DNA of 64,000 nt from Adenophora triphylla var. japonica (GCA_022495995.1 JAFEMH010002435.1:248001-312000), one strand, 5' to 3'. Positions 10,801-22,024 are shown, numbered from the stretch's first letter. Translations and numbers: made by a program. Notes: a model not told the origin generated them from the letters alone.

Positions 10801-13291
10801 AGACTTGTCACCGTCATTCGCCGAGTCTTCTTCGCCTTCTTCCCTTTTCCTCGGCCTCGTCGAGTCTTCTTCCTTTTCTTCTCAATAATGCCTGTATCCC
10901 TCATCCCGACCTCTCGGTATCCTCACCGGAGCCTCTACCAACCCCGTGTCAATGAGCGCTCTCTATACGAGCACGAGTCCGCACCTCCTCCCTCCGAGCC
11001 TCACCAAAGGAGCGACCTCTGACAATCTCTTGTACCGAGCCTCCATATCCCCGACCAAGTCACTCGATTGGTTATGGCAACTCGCCTTAGCCTCGGCCTC
11101 CCTCGAGTCCTACTCGAGTCACGCGCCGGCTCCCAATAAAGCTCGACGTCTATCCTCCAAGATAACCCGAGTCGCTCCCATCTCCCTCTCGTACTCACCC
11201 AAGTAGACAAGTGGTCAAGATGGTGCTCTTCCCGCTTCCCGAAGATAGCCCCGGGTGGGAAAGCAAGATGTGTCCAAGCCCTCGAGAAGAAAGAGAAGCC
11301 GGGCCGGATCTCTCATGTCCAATGACACCACCTCCATGGTCCGGATGTCCTCCCAATCACTCAATGGCTCCCGTAAAGCCCCAAACCGCCCGGATACCAA
11401 GCAGTGGTATGTAGAAGGACGACCAGCAGAATCCCGGAACCCTCACAAAGCATAAGACTCCCGAAATATCCTCCCGGGTCTCGCAACCTCCAATGTGGTA
11501 TCCACCAACGGATGTCCGAAGTGGATAGCCTAGCCATCATCGCCTCCCACTACCCCGTTCCTGCCGCCTAGGTGCACCTCTCCGAGAAATCACCCAAGGG
11601 CACCGAGTCGGCAAAGCCCCGTGCAAAGCCCCGAGCCTCTCCCGCAGCCCACAAAGTCAACATAGCCGGACTCCCTGACCTCATGAAACGGTCTCCCGAG
11701 CCATCCTATCAATCCCATGAAATGTCTCTCCCAAAACCATGGGACAATATCCTTCCTGCCCGCAGCCTCTCGACCATGTCCAAGAGACCACTATGACAGA
11801 TCCCCACCGACTCGGCAGGTGAACAAAATAGAGAATACGCAGAGAATGAAAGCATCCATAGCCACCGTGGTCGCAGCCATATCTCGGAGACCCAAACTCC
11901 GCCCGGATATCGTAAAGGTCAATCCTATCCAGGGCTACCATCATCCTCTCACCTCTCCCAAAGGAATCTCGCAAAAGATGCAAGCTTTACCGTCACCGGC
12001 ACGTCTCCGATCAGCGGAATAGATATAGCCTCAATCTCGGGACCCCAATCAAGGCTCGAAGTCTTCGTGCGTTGGGACGATTTCGTTGTAAGAGAAACAA
12101 GAAACATGTCTCCGACATCCCTTAACTTTGCCGCGGCTCTCAACGTATCCCAATCGGGCGGGAGATCCCTCAAATGCCATAAAGACTTGATCTTGAAGGA
12201 AGAATCAAGCAGCCCCTTGTGATTTTGAAAGTTATATCTCGCCCAAGATTGAAGACCGGATAGAAAATGGTCTCGCTTCCCCCTTTGCAATCTGACGGGC
12301 TTCTCCATCGCAAAGTGATCAAAGATGGTGCTTTTAGGTCCAAAATATGCTCTCGGGAACAATTGGGGCAAGTCTAGAGTGAAAATGAAATGAAATGGCC
12401 AAGCCTTGCTTTTATTCGTAAAATAACCACTCGTATTGGGAACCGTAGCCGCACGGCTTCATTTGCCCTCAAGGCCATGCCGCACGGCTACATTAGCCCT
12501 CTCGCAGAAATTCTGCAAGAACCAAAGTTGCTGCCCAAGGGAGTTTTCACCCCACTTTTTCAACCAAAACTCGTACAAAAACATATCCGTAAGCCATTCA
12601 AGCATTTATACACCATTATAAATCATTTTGGCCCATTTTCAAACCCCCAATTCCAAGCAAAAGTCGCCCCAAGGCTCAGATAATATGCAAATTGAAAAAG
12701 CATGAATGAGAAAAGCAATTAAAACATAAATACAATGTTTTCGCCCCATCGGCGCCCAAATAAAGCAAAAAATAAACAAAGTGTGCATAAAAATTGTAAA
12801 TTGTTTGTTTTTTGTTCCAAATCTACTCTAGAGACCTCCTAGGCCTCCGACTCTTCTTCATCCTCATCGCTACTCACTCATAAATGCTAGCCTCCTCATC
12901 AAGTCCTCCCGGTCGCTCACATCGATAGATGGACATTATCGTGCCCGTACTCAGCCCACCGCCTGTAATGTCGGCGCTGGGTCCCCGCCCCGAGGCATAG
13001 CACCGGGAAGAGTACTCCGAGGCCGATGAGGTAGACGCCGTGCCCCCGACGTGCCGTCTCTTGCGCCTGTGCCTCGTGCATCCGCCGCCGCCTTCGGGCG
13101 CAGCGCCTTCCTCGAAGAGACCGGCACATGTCCTTCCAGCCCCTATTCTCGCCCGACCACCTATCGTAAGTGCGAGCCGGAACCCGAGAAAAAAAAAAAA
13201 AAAAGAGAAAAATCTCGAAAATCTCGTAAAATTGCAAAAAGCGTAAAATCAAAGCTAAAAAGGGAATAAGACCCTAAGAGTACACTTACAA
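10801..13291 (-). pseudogene. T1 antisense gene, distal part (unrecognised protein)
   Basis: The clearest block is 11949-12371 on the - strand (140 codons). It reads LFPRAYFGPKSTIFDHF, SLWHLRDLPPDWDTLRAAAK and GPEIEAISIPLIGDVPVTVK, and continues in other frames to about 11700. I do not recognise the family with confidence. Position and strand fit the extra ORFs reported downstream of pol in Tat elements. It may be a separate gene or the end of the PMD-like gene upstream on the same strand. Two GCACGGCTTCATTTGC-type motifs, like those of the LTR promoter, lie at 12450-12505, just upstream of its first codons. From 10801 to 11700 and 12510 to 13291 only broken frames are visible. Confidence 0.45.
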
Positions 13292-15422
13292 AGTGCTATC
13301 AGCGGCAAGGTGTACTTTGGGGCTCCCTAGCATCGGGGACAGTATCCTCATCCTCCTCGGCACTCCATGGACCATGTAGGACAAATGCGCAGAGGGATCG
13401 GCGGGTCAGCAGGCTCATCCTCCCCATATCCCCGAGTGACCGCCGCCTTCACTAGCTTCGTGGCGTCCTCGTGCGCCGCTCCACAAACACAGCGTAGGGA
13501 GTGTCCATGTCGAAGTACTCCTCCGCAGCCTACGCCTCGCCCGGTACCTAGCAATCTCATCCTCCGGCCCCCCCCGGGCCGCAAAGATCCGTGCCGGAGG
13601 GTCGAAGGAGTAATGGCATCTAGTGGGGGAACATGACCATGCCGCCTCGAGAAGCGGTCCCCCATAAATGACATCACATGTCGCCCCGTGAGCCACCTCC
13701 TCTCGCCTCGTCACCTCTATAGCATCTCCCAAAGAAGATCTCTCGGATACCCGCCCCAGGGTAGAAGTCCACTCCGTCGTGCCCATCCCCGTTGATGACC
13801 GGCCTCACCATTTTGTAGTCGAAGGTAATCCGGTCTTCCCCGTGAATTTATCTCTCGCATCTCCTCCAAATAACCATAGCAGGGAAGATGGTGACATCAC
13901 TCTGCTGGTTCCAAGGGAAGAACCCGATCACCTCGCAAAACCAGGCCTCGCATGTTCAAAACATCAAAAGGTCATTTTCTCTCTCATAAAAGTCTCAAGA
14001 CAGAAAAGAGAAAAGAAAAAAAGGAGACTACCTCAAGGGCAAATGAAAAGCAAACTCCATCGAGGCAGCCTTGTTCCGACTGTACATGTCCAACGAGAAG
14101 TAGAGCTCTCGCCAATCCGGCCTCTCCCCAAGAGACCGTCCCTATCCCATCAACATCCTCCAGAGAGTCGAGGAGGCAAGTCATAGCTATCGTCCCGCAC
14201 TGGCGAAGATGGTGACCGATAGCATCAACCATATGAATGCTCTAGCCACCAAGGGCAGTCACATCATTAGCAAGAAATTTCGCATGCTAGTCTCGGATCG
14301 CCACCTCGACATTCCGTGTCTCCATCCCCACTTCGGAATCAGCTCAAACCCGACCAAAGCCTCGAAACTCCTCGGCGGTAATATGGTCCCTCCAAGTCAC
14401 GGGCCTCCCGTGAACTGTAAGCCCGTAATAGCGGTGAAATCGGCAGAGTCACCGTCGCCTCTCCCCACTCAGTGAAAGCTATGTGTACCGTCCCACTGTA
14501 ACTCGTAAAGGGCCTGGACCAAGCCCTTGCTCTTAGAGGTGATGTGGACACCCCTACCGATAGCCTCTACAAATGCATCTAAGCCGGTAGCCCTCACCAG
14601 CTGCTTGGGATTTGCCCCATTCTTCTCAAAATCCGGCATCCTCTGCCAAAGCTTAACCGCAATCTCCGACGGTCCTCTAGACTTGTTCTCCTGTAGACAA
14701 GCACATCAAAAGAAGCGCGCCCTTCATATCATTTCAAAAAGCATGCATATATTCAAAAGTGCACATATTTTCAAAAGAAAAGCATTCATAAAAGTTTTTC
14801 TAGCATAACTTTTGCATCAAAAACGTGTCTTTCATCACTTGAAACGCGTCATTGCTTTCCTAAAGCACAAAATCACAATTTTTTGCACATAAGCATTATT
14901 TTTCAAAAAAATGGCATGCATGAATCATTTTCATCTTCCAAAATCATGTTTTCTCATTGAAAATCAGAATTTTGACCTAGTTCTAGCACAAGGCAAGAAC
15001 TCCGTCTCATATTTTGAAAAAAAAAAAAATTCTTACTTCATTTTGCGAGAAAAAAGTGAGTCATTCTCATAATTTTCATCAAACAAGTTGCACATGCATA
15101 TTCTTAGCCTCATAGGTTGTTCATGCATCTCAAAATCATTCAAAAAAAAAAAAAAATCATTCAAAATCCTATAATTCGGGTCAAGCCCTAAATCATTCAA
15201 AAATTAAGCAAAATCATCGGATTTGAGCAAAATGAGAATGCTTACCCCAACTGATCGCGGGTTCGTTGATTTGTGCTCCCTTCTCCCCGGATAAAGCTCC
15301 GATGGAGGCGTAAGGAAGTCATACTTCCTCTCCGTCCTCACGAGCTCCTTCCTCCTCCTTCTCGCGGCCGCCGAGATGTTTCTCCTCGCTTGCCTTGGTA
15401 TGGGATTGCCCTCCGGATCCAT
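13292..15422 (-). pseudogene. T1 antisense plant-mobile-domain-like gene with introns
   Basis: Exon 1 (15422-15246) starts MDPEGNPIPRQARRNISAAA and ends at a GT donor. Exon 2 (14690-14032) has an AG acceptor and a GT donor. Exon 3 runs from about 13950 to 13292, ending at GTAAGT. In exon 2 the pieces WQRMPDFEKNG, EWGEATVTL and DFTAITGLQFTGGPVTW match the usual order of the plant mobile domain (PF10536; THTFH..GE.TITL..V..LLGLPVDG). Frames shift between these pieces. Exon 3 holds VIGFFPWNQQSDVTIFP and DYKMVRPVINGDG. PMD proteins (MAIN/MAIL family) act in silencing and genome stability, and PMD copies are known inside retrotransposons. PMD assignment is from motif resemblance. Decay makes this a pseudogene. 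Confidence 0.55.
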
Positions 15423-15800
15423 TTCAAATCAAAGGGAAGCAAAAGGGGTTGAAGAATTTCGAAAATTCTCTCTCTCTTCTCTCTCTCTCGGCTGAAGTGG
15501 GCGGCAACAAGTGCCCAATCCCCGTTCAAAACCCGATTTTAAATAACTGAAAACAGTGCTTCTAGCCGTACGGCTTCTTTTTCTCCATCTCATGCCGGCG
15601 GCTTCATTCGCTCCGAGCATAAATTACAATCCCGCCCGGACCTTCCATTTGGGCATGCAATTTCCGTTATCTTTTAACCAAGATAACATCTTTTCGTAAA
15701 ATATCCCTTATCTCTTTAGCAATCAAGCTTTATTCCCGGTCGCCTCAGTTAATTCCGTTATAACGGGATAACACTAGGTGACAACCTCCGAATTGTCGTA
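15423..15800 (-). promoter_or_regulatory. Probable promoter/5' UTR of the T1 antisense gene
   Basis: Non-coding sequence upstream of the antisense start codon at 15422. It holds a (GA/TC)n-rich stretch (15465-15492) and, at 15565-15612, an AGCCGTACGGCTTC / GCCGGCGGCTTCATTCG pair that resembles the pre-TATA motifs of the T1 LTRs. I could not fix a TATA box. Confidence 0.35.
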
Positions 15801-16560
15801 ACTCTAAACTTGTGCTACCTCTATCCGCGAATAGTGACGTATGCCTAAGTCATTCCAACTTGTGCTGCCTCTATCCGCGAATAGTGACGTATGCCCAAGT
15901 CATTCCAACTTGTGCAACCTCTATCCGCGAATAGTGACGTATGCCCAAGTCATTCCAACTCAGGCTACCACTATCCGCGAATAGCGAAGCGAATGCCCAA
16001 GTCATTTCAACTTAGTGCTACCTCTATCCGCGAATAGTGACGTATGCCCAAGTCATTTCAACTTGTGCTACCTCTATCCGCGACATAGCTGCACGTATGC
16101 CCAAGTCATTTCAACTTCAGGCTACCTCTATCCGCGAATAGTTTGACGTATGCCCAAGTTCATTTCAACTTCATAAGCTACTCTATCCGCGAATAATTTA
16201 AGGCGCCCAAGTCATTCCAACTTGTGCTACCACTATCCGCGAATAGTGACGTATACCAAGTCATTCCAACTTGTGCTACCTCTATCCGCGAATAGTGACG
16301 TATGCCCAAGTCATTCCAACTTGTGCTACCTCTATCCGTGAATAGTGACGTATGCCCAAGTCATTCCAACTTGTGCTACCTCTATCCGCGAATAGTGACG
16401 TATGCCCAAGTCATTTCAACTTGTGCTACCTCTATCCGCGAATAGTGACGTATGCCCAAGTCATTTCAACTTGTGATACCTCTATCCGCGAATAGTGACG
16501 TACGCTCAAGTTTCCCAACTTAAGTTACCTCTATCCCCGTCATAAAGAGATAGTGCCGTA
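15801..16560. repeat. T1 3' minisatellite, 50-bp unit, about 16 copies
   Basis: The unit reads roughly ACTTGTGCTACC + TCTATCCGCGAATAGTGACG + TATGCCCAAGTCATTCCA. The CTATCCGCG core recurs at 15821, 15871, 15921, 15971, about 16024, 16073, 16127, 16183, 16232, then 16281, 16331, 16381, 16431 and 16481, with a decayed copy near 16531. Each unit contains the near-palindrome CTATCCGCGAATAG. Related sequences GGTGACAACCTCCGAATTGTC (15778) and GGTGACAGCCTCCGAATTGTC (16577) flank the array. Tandem arrays in this position are a known feature of Tat-type 3' regions. Confidence 0.92.
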
Positions 16561-17043
16561 AGCTCTAGCTTCCTCAGGTGACAGCCTCCGAATTGTCAAA
16601 ATCTCAAGGATCCTAGACATCGTTCCTAACTATCTAGTGATGCTTGAACTACGATCAAGGCTTGATTCCTCCGGGATACGTAGGTAGCCTTTTATAAAAG
16701 GTCCAGCCATTCGACCACTTTGGTCACCCTGTTCCTTTGTCACTCCTCAGTGATAAAGCGCCCCCTCATAGAAGTTCAAATATTCGACCACCTGGGTCAC
16801 TCCTAGCATGTCCCCAGTAGGATCAATTGCTTGACCTCCTAGGTCATTTTCTCTTCTCCCTTCCTCAGCGGATCTTATTCCGAACTACGGCCTGGCTTGA
16901 TTCCTCCGGGATACGTAGGTAGCCTTCCAAAAGGTTCAGCCACTCGACCACCTTGGTCTCCCAATCCGTCTCGGCATTCGCCGCATCGGATCCTTTTCTA
17001 TCGACAACCCCACTCGCCTTGCAAGTGACGTTGCCGAGGGCTT
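16561..17043 (+). repeat. T1 3' untranslated region with duplicated block
   Basis: GGCTTGATTCCTCCGGGATA followed by CGTAGGTAGCC occurs at about 16658 and 16893, each followed by a copy of CAGCCAyTCGACCAC. This looks like a roughly 235-bp tandem duplication. No clear polypurine tract is visible before the 3' LTR (only CGAGGG), which is unusual for a complete element. Confidence 0.6.
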
Positions 17044-18643
17044 CGTAAGTACCCAAATCCGCTCATGCCTTCCGGTTAATTTTCCCGACATTTCGGTAAA
17101 TTTTCCGGTAATTCCCTGACCTTCCTAGTGTTCCTGAAATGTCCTGGAGCAGTCCCAAATTTAAATTAGGGCTGTAAGGAGCCTTCCTAATTAAGAAAAC
17201 ACGTTTTTCTTAATTAGGGAGAAGCTTCTAGAATGATGCCACCTTGCATGGTTCTAGAATGCTGAGTCACAATGGATAAGACCGCACGGCCTCATTTGCA
17301 AAGAGCCTGCAGCCCGCACGGCTTCATTAGCCTTATCCGCATCGCCTATAAATAGAGCCCTCCTCTACCCATTTTAATCATCAACAAGAAGCATAATACT
17401 CTCATAATACGAAGAAGATCCCCAAGGAGCTTTGGAAGTCCAAGAAGGTGAAGAAGAAGCTCAAGAAGCCATCTCCCTCCTCCTTGAAGACCCAAGAAGA
17501 ACCTCTCCTCCTAGCTCCGTCCGAAGAAGCGAAGGAAACGATTGGTAACCTCGCACGCCCTAACCTTGCATTTTAATTGATATACTTGCTCATTGCATTC
17601 ATATATCTTGCTTGGGACTTGGCATTTATTCATAAAGATCATATCTTTATACCCCCTTCCCCTTTGCATGCATTAAGACCTCATTTGTCATAAAAATGTA
17701 GTCTTTTTCATAAAGGTGCATCCTTTGCACCTAAAATCCCTATTTTCCAATAAAAATGTCATCTTTATGCATCATTTGCATATAAAGATCAAATCTTTTT
17801 CAATGAAAACGCATCCTTTGCATCAAAACCCCTTTTTCAATGCATCATTTGCATAAAAATCAAATCTTTATGCATCATTTGCATAAAGACCATTTCTTTA
17901 AATCAAAAAGCATCATTTGCAACCTAAAAATGTCATCTTTTCATTAAAGAGTCATTTTTTTATCATGCATTTCCCTTTCCCCAACCTTGGAACGGACCGG
18001 TGTAAAAGTTCTCATCTTTGCATCGTTCCTTCCATTAAAGGTTCATGATTTCTTTAGGAAAAGGATAACCTTGAACCCTATATCTCCGATTATCGCTTGA
18101 GAATGAGTATGAAGCCTTTATACGAGCTCGACCGTCTTAAAGCGTAGGATTGATGGGCTAAGGACATTCCTTCCTAAAGAACCTCATCTTTGACCCAAAA
18201 GAGAGTCATTCTCTCGATCACGCAAGTCCCGAGGGTCCCGAGGCTTAAAAATGCGATGATCATAAGTCATAAGATGAGGACGGGATCATAATCCCAAATA
18301 CATAAATTCCAAGGAATCCCGAGCGACAACCAACAAATGGTTTGTACGTCCGGAAGATAACTTGGGACATTCCCCCCCCCTTTATTTTCAAACACATGCA
18401 CACAAAGAAAGCACGCAAGCAAACACGATTAATGAAATCTAGGGAGACTTGCTCCGGCAAGGCACTTTGGGTGAACGCCAAACGTTCTTCCCAAGGGGTA
18501 ACTTAACCTCCGAACCCATAAAACCTTTTTTTCAAAGTTTTGAGGTAATCAAAATGGCGTGGCGACTCCGTTTTTCAAATAACTCGGATGTCTTCAAACT
18601 CGCGTGAATTCCAATAAACAAAAATTTTGGGCACACATTCACA
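17044..18643 (+). repeat. T1 3' LTR
   Basis: Direct repeat of 2324-3925. The first base is C where the 5' LTR has T (CGTAAGTACCC), and the end is CACATTCACA. It has the same TATA box (about 17345), GCACGGC motifs and TGCATCATTTGC phrase. Compared by eye it is close to the 5' LTR except around 17375-17645. Confidence 0.9.
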
Positions 18644-18762
18644 GGCGCGTAACGTGACCTCCGAACTCGAATCTCTAATCTCGGGCATTTTTCAAAGTTT
18701 TGGCCCTTAAAACAAAAATGGCGTGGCGACTCCGTTTGATTTCAAAAATCTGGTACATCACA
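18644..18762 (+). repeat. Right end of the LTR interrupted by T1
   Basis: GTAACGTGACCTCCGAACTC, GGCGTGGCGACTCCGTTTGA and GGTACATCACA match the 3' end of the LTR at 18824-20569 (about 20394-20569). This supports the view that T1 split an older LTR. A 21-bp stretch present between the two halves in the other copy is missing here. A 61-bp unassigned spacer (18763-18823) follows. Confidence 0.65.
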
Positions 18763-18823
18763 CCGGGTCATGCCCGTATAAGAGATGTGGATCGTATTCG
18801 GACAAAGCTAGATCGGGATCAAG

Positions 18824-20569
18824 TGTAAGTGCCCCAATCTGGGTCGTTAATATTTCGTAAGCCCAAATTAATGATTTATAATCATTTAGGGGCATTTTGA
18901 ACATTATTTTGACAATTTGAATGAGGAATGACATCTTAGGAATAAAAAAATGGGCAAATATCTCGCTGGAAATATGTCATTCCCAATAAAAAAAAGAATG
19001 TTGACTATTTGCAAACAGCCAAAACTACTTTCTGCAACAACCAGGCACGCTGCTGATCCCATTCGCGCGGATGAGATTGTGCCTACAATCTCATCCACGC
19101 GGATAAGATTGTCACCCAATCAACCTATAAATACAGCCCTTCTCCCTCAATTTTAACAAGCCAAAAATTATTAATTCCTATTGTTACTCTGTCAAAATCC
19201 ATTCTCAAACAACCCTTTACACTCTCACAACTCAAATTCAACATCAAATTCAACACCAAATCCATCCCAAAACCACTTCTAACCCTTCAAAACCTTCAAA
19301 CCCTAAACACAAGTCTAAGAAATATTGGTAAAACCCTTGTTCTTCCTTACTCAAAACTCATTCATACATACATTTTCATACATAAATGATGTAAAGTGGT
19401 TGTTCTTACTTGTTGTTTGACTCCCCTTTCCCTTTTGTCCCAAGGATCCAAGAGGATCTCCGTGAAATCTATTTTCATGGATGATCTTCTAAAATGATCC
19501 ACATTCTCCTTTACTTTCATGTTATTCCCCATTTCCCCTTTTACATTAATTGTCCTTATTTGTTTATTTGACCTAAAGTATGGTCATCTTGGAGTCCATC
19601 TCCATAGATGACGAATTTAAATGGTCCATATTGTTTACTTCCTTGTAAATGTCCTCTCCCTAGTCTAAAATGCTCACCTTGAAACTCTTTCCTTGAATGA
19701 AAATCATCTAGACTCACAAAATAGGCCACACAAGATGTATGAGACACACTTGAGTATAGGTCTCAAGGATGGTCTTCTTATGACCACCTTAGAGATCTTC
19801 CACAAAGTTGATACATCTTGACCTAACTCTCTAGTTAAATTACTTTCATGTCAAAATCCCCCTTGCCCCTAGCAAATGATATGTTTTTCAAGTCCTAATG
19901 TACCCCCGGGATGGCTTGATTAAGTGATTTCGTCACTTATGACCACTAACCAAAGTCTAGGAAAAGAGAGGACAAAACATGAATGCCAAAAAATCCAAAC
20001 ATTTCCTTTATTTTCTGCTTTCAGTCAAGTCCTGTAAATCTAATTAAGTTTCTGGAAATTACAGTGACTAATTTGGAAACTATAAAAAATATTGACACTG
20101 CAGCCCCATCCGCACGGATAAGATTGCACAACAGTCTCATCCACGTGGATGACATTGTCATCTGCAGACACTTTTCCAGTTTTCTGTTATTTTCGGTTTA
20201 GTCATTGTTTAGTCTGTTTTCAAACTGTTTTCCAGTTCAGCCCCTTGTATTTTGGTTATTTCCAGAAAAATTTCTTTTAGTCAAACTTTTTTTCAAAATA
20301 TACACACACACACACAAAAAAAAAAAGTATCAAGTTTGGAAGACTCGTCATACGAGGCATTTCGGGTGCACGCCAAACGTCCATCCCAGAGTGTAACGTG
20401 ACCTCCGAACTCATTTTCTCTAATTTTGGGCATTTTACAAAGTTTTGGCACCTTAAACTAAAAACGGCGTGACGACTCCGTTGATTTTTCAAAGTCCGAT
20501 AAAGATTTTTTCAAACTGTCCAAAAAAGGCTTTTGTCGGGCTTAGGCGCAAAAAATCGGGTACATCACA
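18824..20569 (+). repeat. Second, diverged LTR of the same family
   Basis: TGTAAGTGCCCC..GGTACATCACA, 1746 bp. It has a TATA box CCTATAAATACAGCCC near 19124, with the perfect 12-bp inverted repeat GGATGAGATTGT/ACAATCTCATCC (19069-19096) just upstream. A second ATCCGCACGGATAAGATTG / CATCCACGTGGATGACATTG pair lies at 20107-20160. It is recognisably related to 609-2323 but too diverged to be its partner from one insertion. There is no internal element DNA next to it, so it is a solo or truncated LTR. Confidence 0.7.
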
Positions 20570-21420
20570 CCAAGGAGATCGGACGATGAGCTAAGTCGAC
20601 TGATCACTAACTATGGGCTTTGGGCCTGGTAATATTTGGGCCGACCCACTAAGATTGTGGTGGCAAAAATACTAGAATATCTGGGCTTGATCGTTGAGCC
20701 TAGCCCGTCACTTTTATTCCGTTCAATGGCCCCCAACTTTCTGAGTTGACTTTGTCGATCAGGAAATTACAAGAATTTTTGATGAAGATTTAAGTAGGTC
20801 GCAGATAGATGCTCGAACTTTGACAGATGATCGACCACAATAACGTGGCTCAATCTCGATCGTTAACCGTGGACGGCTAGATCGGTAGGAGCACCGTATT
20901 TTCGTAATCATTGCTGGTTTTGACGCCTGGACAACTGCCTTGAAAACCATTCGGGTCATTAAATGTTGATTAAACCGTTTGAACCCCATCCCTTTCCACT
21001 TCAAGAAAGGATTAACACATGATATAAAAAGGGAAAAACCTTTTCCTTTTAGGACTTTACAAACTCCCAATTTCCAGGCGTATATTTTCAGCGACAGGCA
21101 AAGCAAGGCTTCTGATTTCTGGTGCATCCAGTCCGTCGTTTTCTTCGCTACGACCCTCGTCTTCAAATCAGTTTAAGGTATTCTTCGATTTTCTTGCTTT
21201 TCCGTCTATTTTCGAGTTTTTCTTCAATATATGTCATGGCTAGGACCTTTAGCTGCGAACCTGGGGTTTGGTATGGGTACCGCACCATTAATCATAGAAT
21301 ATACAAACACATAGGAGGGGTATGGAAGGAGATGATGATGAATGAGTGTGCGTCCATCGTTGAGCCTAGCCCGTCACTTTTATTCCGTTCAAAATGAATG
21401 TTATTTCAAAAAAACTTTGT
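20570..21420 (+). other. Promoter-like segment between 37-bp direct repeats
   Basis: A 37-bp sequence starting ATCGTTGAGCCTAGCCCGTC occurs at 20690-20726 and again, identical, at 21356-21392. Between them are a TATA-like GATATAAAAAGGG (about 21020), a pyrimidine-rich leader and a GTATTC site after CAGTTTAAG (about 21177) that could be a 5'-UTR intron donor. No protein is recognisable. A 135-codon frame on the other strand (20759-21166) has no family features. It may be a captured gene 5' end or an unrecognised LTR piece. Confidence 0.35.
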
Positions 21421-22024
21421 CCCTAAATGTTTTTTATCTTTTTTTTTTTACTATTCATTTTATATTTGCAAAATTAAATATTTAGAAAGGGAAAAACAAG
21501 AATATTTTATGCCATTTAATTGTATAAAATTAAACATTTTCAGAATGTATCCTAAATAAAATATGAGGCTTCGACCAATAAGTTTTTAACCAAATAAATA
21601 TTAATAACTGACATTTTCAAATCTCATATATAAGTCCTTGGATTGGATCATTTTGCCTCTATCACATTGCATCGCCGTTTGTAAAGTCGGTATGTTTGGT
21701 AGGTAAAATTTCAAATTGTCCCACTTCGAATTCTGACACTAACGAATGTTAGAAAAATTAATATAATAAATTATGTGTCGAGCATATGATGACAAATCGA
21801 AGAGAAGCTTGCGGATCAAGCATGTCAAGTCGTGGACTTTGTGAAAGATTGTGAAACTTGTAGAATTAGAGGGTCCATATAAAAGTACGGAAGAGTGATA
21901 TGGTGCGGCTCAAGGCAAGGTTTAGCATGGGTTTGGACTAGATAGGTAGTATATTATAGGTTACACGTTAAAATTAATTAAAATTAATTGGTGATAATGG
22001 AATTAGTTTATCAAATCTATATAT
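21421..22024. other. AT-rich intergenic DNA
   Basis: AT-rich sequence with homopolymer runs. I see no ORF, repeat pair or RNA gene. Confidence 0.6.

Larger units (their letters stand above)
2324..18643 (+). mobile_element. T1: Tat-type Ty3/gypsy retrotransposon, full-length but defective
   Basis: About 16.3 kb, bounded by two direct LTRs of about 1.6 kb. Internal order on + is a primer-binding-site-like sequence, a leader with repeats, gag-like remnants, then pol (reverse transcriptase, RNase H, a second archaeal-type RNase H, integrase). The 3' part carries an antisense gene with introns, a 50-bp minisatellite and the 3' LTR. The second RNase H between RT/RNase H and integrase is diagnostic of the Tat lineage. 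All mobility ORFs carry frameshifts and stops. It lies inside an older LTR (609-2323 / 18644-18762). I find no clean 5-bp target duplication (ACACT on the left, GGCGC on the right), so one end may have been altered by recombination or deletion. Confidence 0.88.

Noticed and set aside
13040..14215. Sense-strand frames opposite the T1 antisense gene
   Set aside because: Codon content and motifs fit the antisense strand. The + frames are shadows.
15801..16560. CRISPR-like regular array
   Set aside because: The whole 50-bp unit is repeated, with no variable spacers. It lies in a plant retrotransposon 3' region, so it is a minisatellite.
20759..21166. 135-codon frame on the - strand
   Set aside because: No family features or intron context, and it overlaps a promoter-like segment on the other strand. 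Treated as chance.
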